Shown here piece after piece: positions 15,226 to 23,498 of a DNA stretch of 36,961 nt. The translations under genes and the position numbers were made by a program. Origin of the DNA: an uncultured Clostridia bacterium (GTDB lineage: Bacteria > Bacillota > Clostridia > TANB77 > CAG-508); NCBI GenBank assembly GCA_934162615.1, contig CAKPJK010000014.1, forward strand, positions 1 through 36,961, in the 5' to 3' direction. Position 1 is the stretch's first letter; each line of letters begins with the position of its first letter. The notes below the pieces were generated by a model, which saw only the letters and a list, made by a program, of their open reading frames with translations, did no database searches and had not been told where the DNA came from.

Positions 15226-15291
15226 GGGATTAGGGGGACGGGTCTTCAATCCCGAAAAAAAATAGGGATTGAAGACCCGTCCCCCAATCCC
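15226..15291. repeat. GGGACG-family palindrome in the MMPL leader
   Basis: Arms 15226-15253 and 15265-15291 are complementary over 27 bases except for one extra A. Each contains GGGATTG, GACCCGTCCCCC or their complements. It is transcribed as part of the 5' leader, where it should form a very stable hairpin 10 bases before the ribosome site. The same 27-base type appears at 25841-25905 and, shorter, at 33690-33718. Confidence 0.9.
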
Positions 15292-15313
15292 TAAATTTGA
15301 AAGGAGTTCAAAA

Positions 15314-17386
15314 ATGTTAAAATTTGCGGAGAAAATATGTAAGCATAAAAAGATTATTCTCATAATTGCATTATTGTTACTAATACCATCATTTATAGGA
15401 ATGCAAGCAACAAGAATCAATTATGATATATTGGCATATTTGCCAGATGATGTAGATACAGTTAAAGGTGAAAACATACTAACAAACGAATTTAATATGG
15501 GTTCATATTCAATTGTAATTACAGAAAATATGAGTACAAAAGACATTCAAAAATTAGAGGACAAATTTAAAGAACTAGATAATGTAGAAAAAGTAGCAAG
15601 TGTGGCAGATTTACTTGGTTCAAATATTCCAGAAGAGATGCTACCAGACGAAGTAAAAGATATAGCATATAAAGATGGAGATACAGCAATTTTAGTAACT
15701 TTCAAAGAAGGAATTTCTTCAGACAAAACATTAGAATCAATAGAACAATTAAGGAAAATTGCTGATAAACAATGTAAAATAAGTGGAATGTCTGCTTTAG
15801 TACTAGATACAAAAAATATTGCTAATTCAGAAATCACAATATATGTAGTTATAGCAGTAATCTTATGTATGTTAGTTTTACAATTTGCATTAGACTCATA
15901 TTTAGCGCCAGTGTTTCTTTTAGCAAGCATAGGAATTGCAATTTTATATAATATGGGTTCAAATATTTTCTTAGGAGAAATATCTTATATAACAAAAGCA
16001 ATTAGTGCTGTTTTACAACTTGGTGTAACAATGGATTTTGCGATATTCTTATACCACAGTTATAAAGCAGAAAAACAAAATTATAGTGATAATGATGAGG
16101 CAATGGCTCATGCAATATCAAAAACATTGGTATCAGTTGTAGGAAGTTCTTTAACTACAATAGCAGGGTTCTTAGCACTTTGCAGTATGAACTTAACACT
16201 TGGAAAAGATATAGGAATTGTAATGGCAAAAGGTGTATTCTTAGGAGTTGTTTCTGTTGTTACAGTGTTACCAGCAATGTTATTGATATTTGATAAGGCT
16301 ATTGAAAAAACAAAACATAAAGAAATATTACCAAGATTTAAAAAATGGAAAAACTTTAATATTAAACATTATAAAGCAATAATTGTTGCATTCTTAGTAA
16401 TATTACCGGTAGCAGTTTATGGTTATTCAAAAATAAGTGTTTATTATGATTTAAACAAAACACTACCACAAACATTGCCAAGTATAGAAGCATCAAATAC
16501 TTTGGAAGACAAGTTCAATATGGTTTCAACTGAACTTGCTTTAGTAAGTAAAGATGTTCCAAGTTACAAAGTAAATGAGATGTTAGATAAAATTCAAGAC
16601 TTAGATGGAGTTGAATTTGCTTTAGGATATTCATCACTTGCAGATAATGGAATTCCAGAAGAAGTAATACCAGATAGTATTAAGTCAATGCTTGAAAATG
16701 ATAAATATCAATTAGTTGTAATTAGTTCAAAATATGAACTTGCAACAGATGAGTTGAATGAACAAGTTGATAAAATCAATTCAATAATTAAAGAGTATGA
16801 TGATAGTGCTTTACTTGCAGGTGAAGGACCATTAATGAAGGACTTAGTTGAAATTAGTGACCATGATTTTAATAGTGTAAATAGTGTTTCAATTGTAGTT
16901 ATATTTGTAATTATGATATTTGTTTTAAAATCAATTTCTTTACCAGTAATTTTGATGGTGGTAATTGAATTTGCTATATTCCTAAATATGGGAATATCAA
17001 CTTATACAAATACTACTTTGCCATTTATTGCTTCAATAGTTATTGGAACAATTCAATTAGGTGCAACAATAGATTATGCAATTTTGATAACAACAAAATA
17101 TATCAATTTCAGAAAAGAAGGAAAAGACAAAAAAGAAGCGGTTTCAGAAGCATTAGGAACATCAATAAGTTCAATTATTGTTAGTGGATTATGTTTCTTT
17201 GGTGCAACATTTGGGGTTGGTGTTGTTTCAAAAATTGGAATGATTGCATCATTATGTACGCTTATGTCTAGAGGTGCAATTATAAGTATGTTTACAGTTA
17301 TTATGGTATTACCAGCATTCTTATTGTTGTTTGATAAGATGATTTGCAAGACGACTTTAAAGATGAAACAAAGCGTTGAAAAATAA
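15314..17386 (+). CDS. MMPL/RND-type exporter
   Basis: 690 residues with the two-fold repeat of MMPL transporters: one membrane helix, a ~130-residue external loop and five further helices, twice over. Helix 1 is at about residues 13-31 ('KIILIIALLLLIPSFIGM'); helices 2-6 run at about 170-310. The second half starts near 350. 'GVTMDFAIFLYHS' and 'GATIDYAILITTKY' are the paired GxxxD.. motifs of helix 4/10 that carry protons. It probably exports or flips lipids or lipophilic toxins. The ATG at 15314 follows AAGGAG; an earlier in-frame start would translate the palindrome. It is paired with the secreted xxxLxxG protein and under TetR control. Confidence 0.9.
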   Translation: MLKFAEKICKHKKIILIIALLLLIPSFIGMQATRINYDILAYLPDDVDTVKGENILTNEFNMGSYSIVITENMSTKDIQKLEDKFKELDNVEKVASVADLLGSNIPEEMLPDEVKDIAYKDGDTAILVTFKEGISSDKTLESIEQLRKIADKQCKISGMSALVLDTKNIANSEITIYVVIAVILCMLVLQFALDSYLAPVFLLASIGIAILYNMGSNIFLGEISYITKAISAVLQLGVTMDFAIFLYHSYKAEKQNYSDNDEAMAHAISKTLVSVVGSSLTTIAGFLALCSMNLTLGKDIGIVMAKGVFLGVVSVVTVLPAMLLIFDKAIEKTKHKEILPRFKKWKNFNIKHYKAIIVAFLVILPVAVYGYSKISVYYDLNKTLPQTLPSIEASNTLEDKFNMVSTELALVSKDVPSYKVNEMLDKIQDLDGVEFALGYSSLADNGIPEEVIPDSIKSMLENDKYQLVVISSKYELATDELNEQVDKINSIIKEYDDSALLAGEGPLMKDLVEISDHDFNSVNSVSIVVIFVIMIFVLKSISLPVILMVVIEFAIFLNMGISTYTNTTLPFIASIVIGTIQLGATIDYAILITTKYINFRKEGKDKKEAVSEALGTSISSIIVSGLCFFGATFGVGVVSKIGMIASLCTLMSRGAIISMFTVIMVLPAFLLLFDKMICKTTLKMKQSVEK

Positions 17387-17431
17387 TTACAATTTTGGCT
17401 GTGTAAAGTGGCGAATTTGAAATTTTTCAAC
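17375..17431. repeat. Intergenic hairpin of the TTGAAAAATAAT family
   Basis: GTTGAAAAAT (17375-17384) pairs with ATTTTTCAAC (17422-17431), with weaker AATTTTGGC/GCGAATT pairing inside. It overlaps the last codons of the exporter gene and resembles 35028-35083 base for base over GTTGAAAAATAATTA.AATTTTG. Confidence 0.7.
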
Positions 17432-17462
17432 TTAGTGGATAATAAAATTGGAGGTATAAAAA

Positions 17463-19469
17463 ATGAATAATAAAGTAATTTCAAAAATAATTTCAGGTAC
17501 ATTGTTATGCTCTATGGTTGGATACACACTTCCTGTATTTGCTTACACAAAAGATGAAACTGTTTATTCAAAAATGGACAGTAATGGAAAAAATTATAAA
17601 ACAATAGTAAGTACACATATTAAAAATACTGAAAATGCAGATTTAATTAATGATTTATCAGATTTATTAAATGTAAAAAATACAAGTGGAGACGAAAATT
17701 ATACACAAGATGGTAACAAATTTGTATGGAATGCTAATAAAAACGATATTTATTATCAAGGTGAATCTTCAAAAGAGTTACCAATTGAATGTAATGTTAA
17801 ATATGAGTTAGATGGAAAAGAACTTTCTGCAAACGAAATTGCTGGAAAAAGTGGTAAAGTTAAGATTACATTACAATATACAAATAAAGAGGAAAGAACT
17901 GTTGATATAAATGGTAAAAAAGTTAAAATGTATGTACCATTTGTAGTTGTTGCAGGAACTATAATAGAAAACGAAAATGCAAAAAATATAGAAGTTTCTT
18001 CAGGTAAAGTTGTTGATGATGGTTCAAAAACTGCTGTAGTTGGTATGGCTATGCCAGGTCTACAAGAAAGTTTAGGATTATCTGATGACGAAGTTGAAAT
18101 TCCAAGTAGTGTAGAAATTACAATGGATGCAACAAATTTCGAAACAAGCAGCATAATGTCTTATGTTACACCTAAAGTTTTAGAAGAAGATGATTTAAAA
18201 GTTTTTGATAATTTGGATGATATTTATGGTCAAGTAAATACATTACAAACTTCAATGAATCAAATTCAAAATGGAGCTAACACATTAAAAGATGGAACTA
18301 CAGAATTAGCAACAGGTGCAAATACTTTAAAAGATGGTGTTACAACAGCATATAATGGTGCACAAACAATATCTTCAGAAGTTGCAAAATCAACACAAAG
18401 TTTAAAAAATGATAAGTCAGAAGCATTAGATAGAAAAACTTTAGAATCAATAAAACAACAAGCAGCCGAAAGTAGCAAATTAACAGATGAACAAAAGGCT
18501 CAAATAAAAGCACAAGCGCAAACAAGTGCAGTTTTAACAGAAGAACAAAAATCTCAAATAAAAGCACAAGCGGCTGCAAAAGCTAAATTAACAGATGATC
18601 AAAAGGAACAAATTACAACTATAGCAAAAAAAGGGGCAGTTTTAACAAAAGATCAAGAAACACAAATCACAGAAAAAGCAAAAGAAGGAGCACGATTGAC
18701 AGAAGCACAAAAAACTACAATAATAACAAATGCACAAGCAAGATATCCAGCATTAACAGAAGCTGAAAAAAAATTACTTATTGCAACAGCACAAAGCACA
18801 GCAACACAAACAGCGGTAAATACTGCTTTAGCAACAGCAAAAACTACAGCAGAACAAACTGCAGTAGCAACTGCTTTAAATGTAGCACAACAAGTTGCAA
18901 TACAAACAGCAGAAACAACTGCTATTGAAACTGCACAACAAATAGCAACACAAACAGCAGTAACAACCGCTTTAATAACCGCTCAAAGTACTGCAACTAC
19001 AACAGCAATGCAAACTTCAACAACAGTAGCAAAACAAGTTGGAAATCAAGCTAAAAAGACATTTACAAATCAAGTTGTTTCTCAAATGAACACTTTAGGG
19101 AATGGCTTAAATCAATTGACATCAGGATTATCAGAATTAAATAATGGTGCTACAACATTAGCAAATGGAACAAATCAAGTTAATGATGGAGCAACAACTT
19201 TAGCAGAGGGTATAAAAACATTTAATGAAGAGGGAATTAAGAAAATTTGTAATTATATTAATGGTGATGTTAAAGATTTAACTACAAGAGTCAAAAAATT
19301 AACTGATTTATCTAAAGATTATAATAATTTCACAATGCTTGATGGCGATAATGATGGCGAGGTTAAGTTTATTATGATAGCAGATGCTGTTAAAAAACAA
19401 GAGGATAGTGAGCAAAATAAGGAAGAGGCAGTTTTAAGTACTAATGTAATTAATGATGAAAATAAATAA
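17463..19469 (+). CDS. Secreted xxxLxxG-repeat protein, partner of the MMPL exporter
   Basis: 668 residues. A signal peptide (about 1-28, ending 'LPVFAYT') is followed by a beta-rich domain (about 30-255) of the type seen at the start of YhgE/Pip-like proteins. Leu-x-x-Gly heptads occur at about 265-305 ('GANTLKDGTTELATGANTLKDG') and 545-590. Between them are five to six 18-19-residue repeats starting LT[DE][DE]QK..QI (about 339-435) and then an Ala/Thr/Gln-rich helical rod to about 530. There is no C-terminal membrane segment or sortase signal. xxxLxxG proteins commonly sit beside MMPL exporters, and both probably work at the cell surface. GGAGGT precedes the ATG; the gene follows the exporter by 76 bases under the same TetR promoter. 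Confidence 0.85.
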   Translation: MNNKVISKIISGTLLCSMVGYTLPVFAYTKDETVYSKMDSNGKNYKTIVSTHIKNTENADLINDLSDLLNVKNTSGDENYTQDGNKFVWNANKNDIYYQGESSKELPIECNVKYELDGKELSANEIAGKSGKVKITLQYTNKEERTVDINGKKVKMYVPFVVVAGTIIENENAKNIEVSSGKVVDDGSKTAVVGMAMPGLQESLGLSDDEVEIPSSVEITMDATNFETSSIMSYVTPKVLEEDDLKVFDNLDDIYGQVNTLQTSMNQIQNGANTLKDGTTELATGANTLKDGVTTAYNGAQTISSEVAKSTQSLKNDKSEALDRKTLESIKQQAAESSKLTDEQKAQIKAQAQTSAVLTEEQKSQIKAQAAAKAKLTDDQKEQITTIAKKGAVLTKDQETQITEKAKEGARLTEAQKTTIITNAQARYPALTEAEKKLLIATAQSTATQTAVNTALATAKTTAEQTAVATALNVAQQVAIQTAETTAIETAQQIATQTAVTTALITAQSTATTTAMQTSTTVAKQVGNQAKKTFTNQVVSQMNTLGNGLNQLTSGLSELNNGATTLANGTNQVNDGATTLAEGIKTFNEEGIKKICNYINGDVKDLTTRVKKLTDLSKDYNNFTMLDGDNDGEVKFIMIADAVKKQEDSEQNKEEAVLSTNVINDENK

Positions 19470-19500
19470 TATACTATCTTGAGATAGTTTAATAAAAATA

Positions 19501-19607
19501 ATATTATTCTTGATTTTGTGTAAATCTTGAATGATATTATTTTTGATTTTGTGTAAAATGATTACAATATTATTCTTGATTTTGTGCAAATGGTGGGTGA
19601 TATTATA
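19501..19607. repeat. 33-bp tandem repeat
   Basis: ATATTATT starts at 19501, 19534, 19567 and 19600, exactly 33 bases apart. Three full units read ATATTATTnTTGATTTTGTG followed by a variable dozen bases, plus a partial fourth. It fills the gap between the ends of the xxxLxxG gene and the convergent XRE gene. Confidence 0.85.
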
Positions 19608-19610
19608 TTG

Positions 19611-19859
19611 TTATTGAATTTTTATTTGATTTTTTATGATAGAAATGTCGTTATAAGGAGTGCGGATATTTGTTCTGTATAATAGATAATCAACGCTTGT
19701 ATTATAGAAATCTGCTAATTTACATAGCAGTTCTAAAGGAATACTTCTTTTGTTTAACTCATAGTAGGAGTAAGCAACCTGTGAAATATTAAGAAATTTG
19801 CTAATTTGTTTTTGAGTATAATCATTATCTTCTCTTAAATTTTTTATTCGTGTTTCCAT
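19611..19859 (-). CDS. XRE-family regulator next to prepilin-FGE gene 3
   Basis: 82 residues, essentially one helix-turn-helix: 'IKNLREDNDYTQKQISKFLNISQVAYSYYELNKRSIPLELLCKLADFYNTSVDYLL', with the usual XRE ending. A short tail follows. GAGGAAGG lies ahead of the ATG. It is divergent from the prepilin-FGE gene. Two 17-bp direct repeats containing AACAAAWTGTT overlap that gene's promoter, so autoregulation and control of the surface protein are likely. Confidence 0.9.
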   Translation of the reverse strand: METRIKNLREDNDYTQKQISKFLNISQVAYSYYELNKRSIPLELLCKLADFYNTSVDYLLYRTNIRTPYNDISIIKNQIKIQ

Positions 19860-19936
19860 TTTTAAAATCCTTCCTCATAAAAATTTGTATAGTTGGTAAT
19901 AATAACTAGAAATAAAATCTAAAAAAATTATAAAAT

Positions 19937-19981
19937 AAAACAAAATGTTATATTGCGTTTTAAAACAAATTGTTATATAAT
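19937..19981 (+). promoter_or_regulatory. Promoter and probable XRE operators of prepilin-FGE gene 3
   Basis: TTGCGT (19953-19958), a 17-base spacer and TATAAT (19976-19981). AAAACAAAATGTTATAT (19937-19953) and AAAACAAATTGTTATAT (19962-19978) are 17-bp direct repeats, 25 bases apart and differing at one base. Each has a dyad AACA...TGTT core. Binding would cover both the -35 and the -10. Confidence 0.7.
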
Positions 19982-20039
19982 TAGATTATCACAAGAGAAA
20001 AGGAGAATTTTTATGAAGAATTTGAAAGAAACAAAGAAA

Positions 20040-20059
20040 ATGAGAGAAAATGAGAGAAA
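20040..20059 (+). repeat. 10-bp tandem duplication in the leader codons of prepilin-FGE gene 3
   Basis: ATGAGAGAAA occurs twice in direct succession (20040-20049, 20050-20059). It puts the well-placed start at 20013 (after AAAAGGAGAA) out of frame with the pilin-like helix. Confidence 0.85.
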
Positions 20060-21171
20060 ACGGGATAACACTGGTTGCATTAGTGATCACGATAATTATA
20101 CTTTTAATACTTGCCGGAATATCAATATCTGCATTAACAAATACGGGAATATTTCAAAAGGGAAAAGAAGCAAAAGAGAAAACACAAAATGCGGAAAAAG
20201 AACAAAGCCAAACATTGAGCGAATATGAAAAGGAATTGAATAAATATACCTCAGAAGAATTAACAACTGCAAATGCAAACATTGTATTAAGTGAGACAGA
20301 AAATGTAGAATTGCATGACAAAAATGGAAACAAAATAGTAGTACCGGCAGGATTTAAAATTGTTGTAAATGAAGATACAAATAATACATTAACGGTTGAT
20401 AAAGGAATTGTAATAGAAGATGCAACAACAGGAGCAACTTCAGGAAGCCAATTTGTTTGGATACCTATAGAAAATATAAAAAAAGATGATGGATCAATTG
20501 TTGAAATTAATCTAAATAGATATACATTTGATGAAAATGGAAATGCTACAATACAAGGAGAAAATGTTATAAAAAATCATTTTCAGGAATTGGAATCATC
20601 CGAAAAAGGAAATGTAGTTGCAAAAGATATATATAGTTTTAGAAATAGTGTAATTGCTAATAAAGGATATTATGTTGGGAGATATGAGGCAAGAAAAAAT
20701 AAAGATGAAATTGTAACAGAAATTGGAAATGATGAAGTATGGAATAATATTACGCAATCTGTTGCTGCTGAAAAAACAAAAGCAATGTATAATAAATCTG
20801 AATTTACAAGTGACTTAATGAATAGTTATGCATGGGATACAGCAACACTATTTTTGCAAAATTGTGGTGAAGATAAATATTCAAGAAAATCAAGTGTAAA
20901 TATTGGTTCGCTTGCGATTAAAGGAACGAATGCACCTGATTATAGTGGGAAAAAAGATTTAGTATGTAATGTGTATGATATGGCAAGTAATGTAGTAGAG
21001 TGGACAACAGAAACTTCAAGTTATATGTTTGATAACTTTTTTTATCCTTGTGTTCTTAGGGGGAGTAACTATGATTTAAGTAACTATTATACTGGGATTC
21101 GTGATTCCAATAAAACAGATAGTAATTGGAAAACAATTGGATTTAGACCAATTTTATATATAAATATTTAA
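20050..21171 (+). CDS. Prepilin-like protein with C-terminal FGE/C-type-lectin domain (copy 3, start disrupted)
   Basis: 373 residues if read from ATG 20050: MRENG, then 'ITLVALVITIIILLILAGIS', the helical stalk 'TNTGIFQKGKEAKEKTQNAE', and the FGE-like domain ('FVWIPIEN', 'KGYYVGRYEARK', 'YAWDTATLFLQNCGED', 'CNVYDMASNVVEWT', 'VLRGSNY', 'GFRPILYINI'). This start has no good ribosome site. The natural start, ATG 20013 after AAAAGGAGAA, gives MKNLKETKKMREN and then, because of the 10-bp duplication, leaves the frame and stops at 20228. With one unit the product would be MKNLKETKKMRENGITLV, a proper basic leader. The gene is therefore either switched off, weakly expressed by internal starting, or recently broken. 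It is closely related to copy 1, with the same overall order of motifs. Confidence 0.8.
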   Translation: MRENGITLVALVITIIILLILAGISISALTNTGIFQKGKEAKEKTQNAEKEQSQTLSEYEKELNKYTSEELTTANANIVLSETENVELHDKNGNKIVVPAGFKIVVNEDTNNTLTVDKGIVIEDATTGATSGSQFVWIPIENIKKDDGSIVEINLNRYTFDENGNATIQGENVIKNHFQELESSEKGNVVAKDIYSFRNSVIANKGYYVGRYEARKNKDEIVTEIGNDEVWNNITQSVAAEKTKAMYNKSEFTSDLMNSYAWDTATLFLQNCGEDKYSRKSSVNIGSLAIKGTNAPDYSGKKDLVCNVYDMASNVVEWTTETSSYMFDNFFYPCVLRGSNYDLSNYYTGIRDSNKTDSNWKTIGFRPILYINI

Positions 21172-21327
21172 AAAAATATATATAATGTAAGAGAATATAA
21201 TAATGATAACAAATAATAATGCTATTTCATATTTGATATATTGGTAATAACAATGGTACGAAACTATTATTATGCAATTCAATGAATCAAAAATAAATAC
21301 TAAAGTTACAGTGAAATATATATAAAT

Positions 21328-21368
21328 AAAAGTTGTTAAAGGGTCTCAGCCTCAATAACAACTTTTTT
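21328..21368 (+). terminator. Terminator after prepilin-FGE gene 3
   Basis: AAAGTTGTTA (from 21328) pairs with TAACAACTTT (21356-21365) around a loop with GGGTCTCAGCC, followed by Ts. The ~155 bases before it (21172-21327) are AT-rich spacer with nothing I can name. Confidence 0.8.
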
Positions 21369-21398
21369 AGTTTAAATCAACTCTAAAGTGAAACAATA

Positions 21399-21427
21399 TT
21401 GACAAATCTCCAAAATCGAAGTAAAAT
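21399..21427 (+). promoter_or_regulatory. Promoter of gdpP
   Basis: TTGACA (21399-21404), a 17-base spacer and TAAAAT (21422-21427). The leader is only ~17 bases and carries AAAGGAGAG. Confidence 0.8.
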
Positions 21428-21450
21428 AGAATATGTAAAAGGAGAGATTT

Positions 21451-23469
21451 ATGCAAACAAGTAACAAAAAAATCTTTGATAACTTAGTATCAAGAACAAA
21501 AATATACTTAGTAATAATATTAATCTTACTAATAGGAATTAGCTGGCAAAACAAAATACTAATAATACCATCAGTAATATTATATGCACTAATACTAGGA
21601 TACACATACTTCGCAAACAATAAAAGAAAAAGCGAAATATCAGAAACATTGCAAGACTTAACATTAACAGTAGACTCTGCAGCAAAAACAAGTTTAATAA
21701 ACTCACCATTTCCACTAATCATATTAGAAACAGACGGAAATGTAGTATGGAAAAGTTCAAAATTTGCAACAGAATTCGAAGATATAGATATAAACACTTT
21801 TGTAAATGATTTAATATACGATTTAAAAGACGAAATCAAAAACAAAAAAAATAGTACAGACAAATCAATATTAAAAAATATCCAAGTAAATAAAAGACAA
21901 TACAGAATGGTAGGAAAATTTGTCAATTCAAAAAGATATTCAAAAAATGAAAAAAATGAATATATGGCAATTTTGTACTTTATAGACGAAACAGAAAATA
22001 TCAAATTACAAAATGAATATAATGATTCAAAATCATGTGTTGGAATTATTATGATAGACAACTATGAAGAAAATATGCAAATGCTAGAAAGTGAAGAAAA
22101 AGCACAATATATTGCAGAAATAGATAAAGTAATTTATGAATGGACAAATGAAACAAATGGGATATTGATAAAATCAGACAGAGATAGGTACATTTATATT
22201 TTTGAACAAAGATATTTGGAAAAAATAAAAGAAGACAAATTCAGTATATTGGATAAAATAAAGGACTTGGACCCAAAACAAAAAGTACAATTCACATTAA
22301 GTATTGCAATTTCAAATGAAGGCGAAGTTGATAAAGACAAATATAAATCTGCACAAACTGCAATGGACATTGTACTAGGTAGAGGCGGAGACCAAGCAGT
22401 TGTAAGACAAAATGATATTTATAAATTCTTTGGTGGTAGGTCACAAGAAGTTGAAAAGAGAACTAAAGTAAAGGCAAGAGTTGTAGCACATGCATTAGAG
22501 AATCTTATAAAAGAATCAAGCAAAGTAATGGTTATGGGACACACAAATCCTGATATAGATGCAATAGGGTCTGCAATAGGTGTATATAGACTTGCTAAGA
22601 GTCTTGACAAAAATGCATATATTATTTCAAATAAAAGACCAGCATTGCAGAATTTTATGGAGAGCCTAAAAGAGGAGCCAGAATATGAGGATGTAATAAT
22701 TAGCAAAGAAGTTGCAGAGGAAAACATAGATGAAGACACTTTATTGGTAGTTGTGGACACTCATAAAGTTACTTATGTTGAATCTGAAGAAGTATTGAAA
22801 AAGGCTAGTAAAATAGTTATAATAGACCATCATAGAAGAAGTGCAGACTATATCGAAAATGCAACACTAACATTCCAAGAAGTGTATGCATCATCTGCAG
22901 CAGAACTTGTAACAGAGTTATTACAATATGCAGAAGTTAATGTTGAATTAAAGAAAATAGAAGCGGAAGCACTATATGCGGGAATTATGATGGACACAAA
23001 AAGTTTCACATTTAAAACAGGTGTAAGAACTTTTGAAGCGGCAGCATATTTACGTAAATGTGGTGTTGACATTATAAGAGTTAAAAAATGGTTCCAAAGT
23101 GACTTAGAATCATTTAATAAAATAGCAGATATAGTTAAAAAAGCAGAAATCGTTAATGATTCAATAGCAATTGCTTTATGTGACAATGAAAAATCTAAAG
23201 ATATCAGTTTATTGTGTGCTAAGGCAGCAGACGAATTACTTACAATAAGTGATGTTACTGCGTCATTTGTTTTAGGGGATACTGGTGAAAAAATCTGCAT
23301 TAGTGGTCGTTCTATTGGAGATATAAATGTTCAAGTTATCTTAGAAAAACTTGGTGGTGGTGGTCATATTACTTTGGCTGGCGCTCAGGTTGAGGGAATG
23401 ACTATTGAAGAGGTTAAACAGGAATTGATTATTAGAATTAATGAATATTTTACAGAGATAGAAAATTAA
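21451..23469 (+). CDS. gdpP: Cyclic-di-AMP phosphodiesterase GdpP (YybT)
   Basis: 672 residues. It hydrolyses c-di-AMP to pApA and so sets potassium, osmotic and cell-wall homeostasis. The order is typical: two membrane helices (about 15-55), a small PAS-like domain (about 75-175), a degenerate GGDEF domain (about 190-340, without an intact GGDEF loop), then DHH ('VMGHTNPDIDAIGSAIG' near 360-377, 'VVDTHK' and 'IIDHHRRS' near 455-462) and DHHA1 ending in 'LGGGGHITLAGAQV' near 633. The length matches the family (~660). It heads the gdpP-rplI-dnaB neighbourhood conserved in Firmicutes, here interrupted by a small convergent module at 23499-23846. Confidence 0.96.
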   Translation: MQTSNKKIFDNLVSRTKIYLVIILILLIGISWQNKILIIPSVILYALILGYTYFANNKRKSEISETLQDLTLTVDSAAKTSLINSPFPLIILETDGNVVWKSSKFATEFEDIDINTFVNDLIYDLKDEIKNKKNSTDKSILKNIQVNKRQYRMVGKFVNSKRYSKNEKNEYMAILYFIDETENIKLQNEYNDSKSCVGIIMIDNYEENMQMLESEEKAQYIAEIDKVIYEWTNETNGILIKSDRDRYIYIFEQRYLEKIKEDKFSILDKIKDLDPKQKVQFTLSIAISNEGEVDKDKYKSAQTAMDIVLGRGGDQAVVRQNDIYKFFGGRSQEVEKRTKVKARVVAHALENLIKESSKVMVMGHTNPDIDAIGSAIGVYRLAKSLDKNAYIISNKRPALQNFMESLKEEPEYEDVIISKEVAEENIDEDTLLVVVDTHKVTYVESEEVLKKASKIVIIDHHRRSADYIENATLTFQEVYASSAAELVTELLQYAEVNVELKKIEAEALYAGIMMDTKSFTFKTGVRTFEAAAYLRKCGVDIIRVKKWFQSDLESFNKIADIVKKAEIVNDSIAIALCDNEKSKDISLLCAKAADELLTISDVTASFVLGDTGEKICISGRSIGDINVQVILEKLGGGGHITLAGAQVEGMTIEEVKQELIIRINEYFTEIEN

Positions 23470-23498
23470 GGATTTAATCAAAAAATATAAAAAATATC

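Noticed and set aside
19501..19607. CRISPR array
   Set aside because: The 33-base units are contiguous repeats without unique spacers of regular length, and no cas genes are present.
19953..20228. A 91-codon frame covering the start of the third prepilin-FGE gene
   Set aside because: It is the frame entered from ATG 20013 because of the 10-bp duplication; after residue ~13 it reads the pilin-like helix out of frame and has no domain character.
21372..22061. A 229-codon minus-strand frame overlapping gdpP
   Set aside because: Antisense of the gdpP N-terminus; the apparent hydrophobicity comes from complementing Lys/Asn/Ile-rich codons. It would also run through the gdpP promoter.
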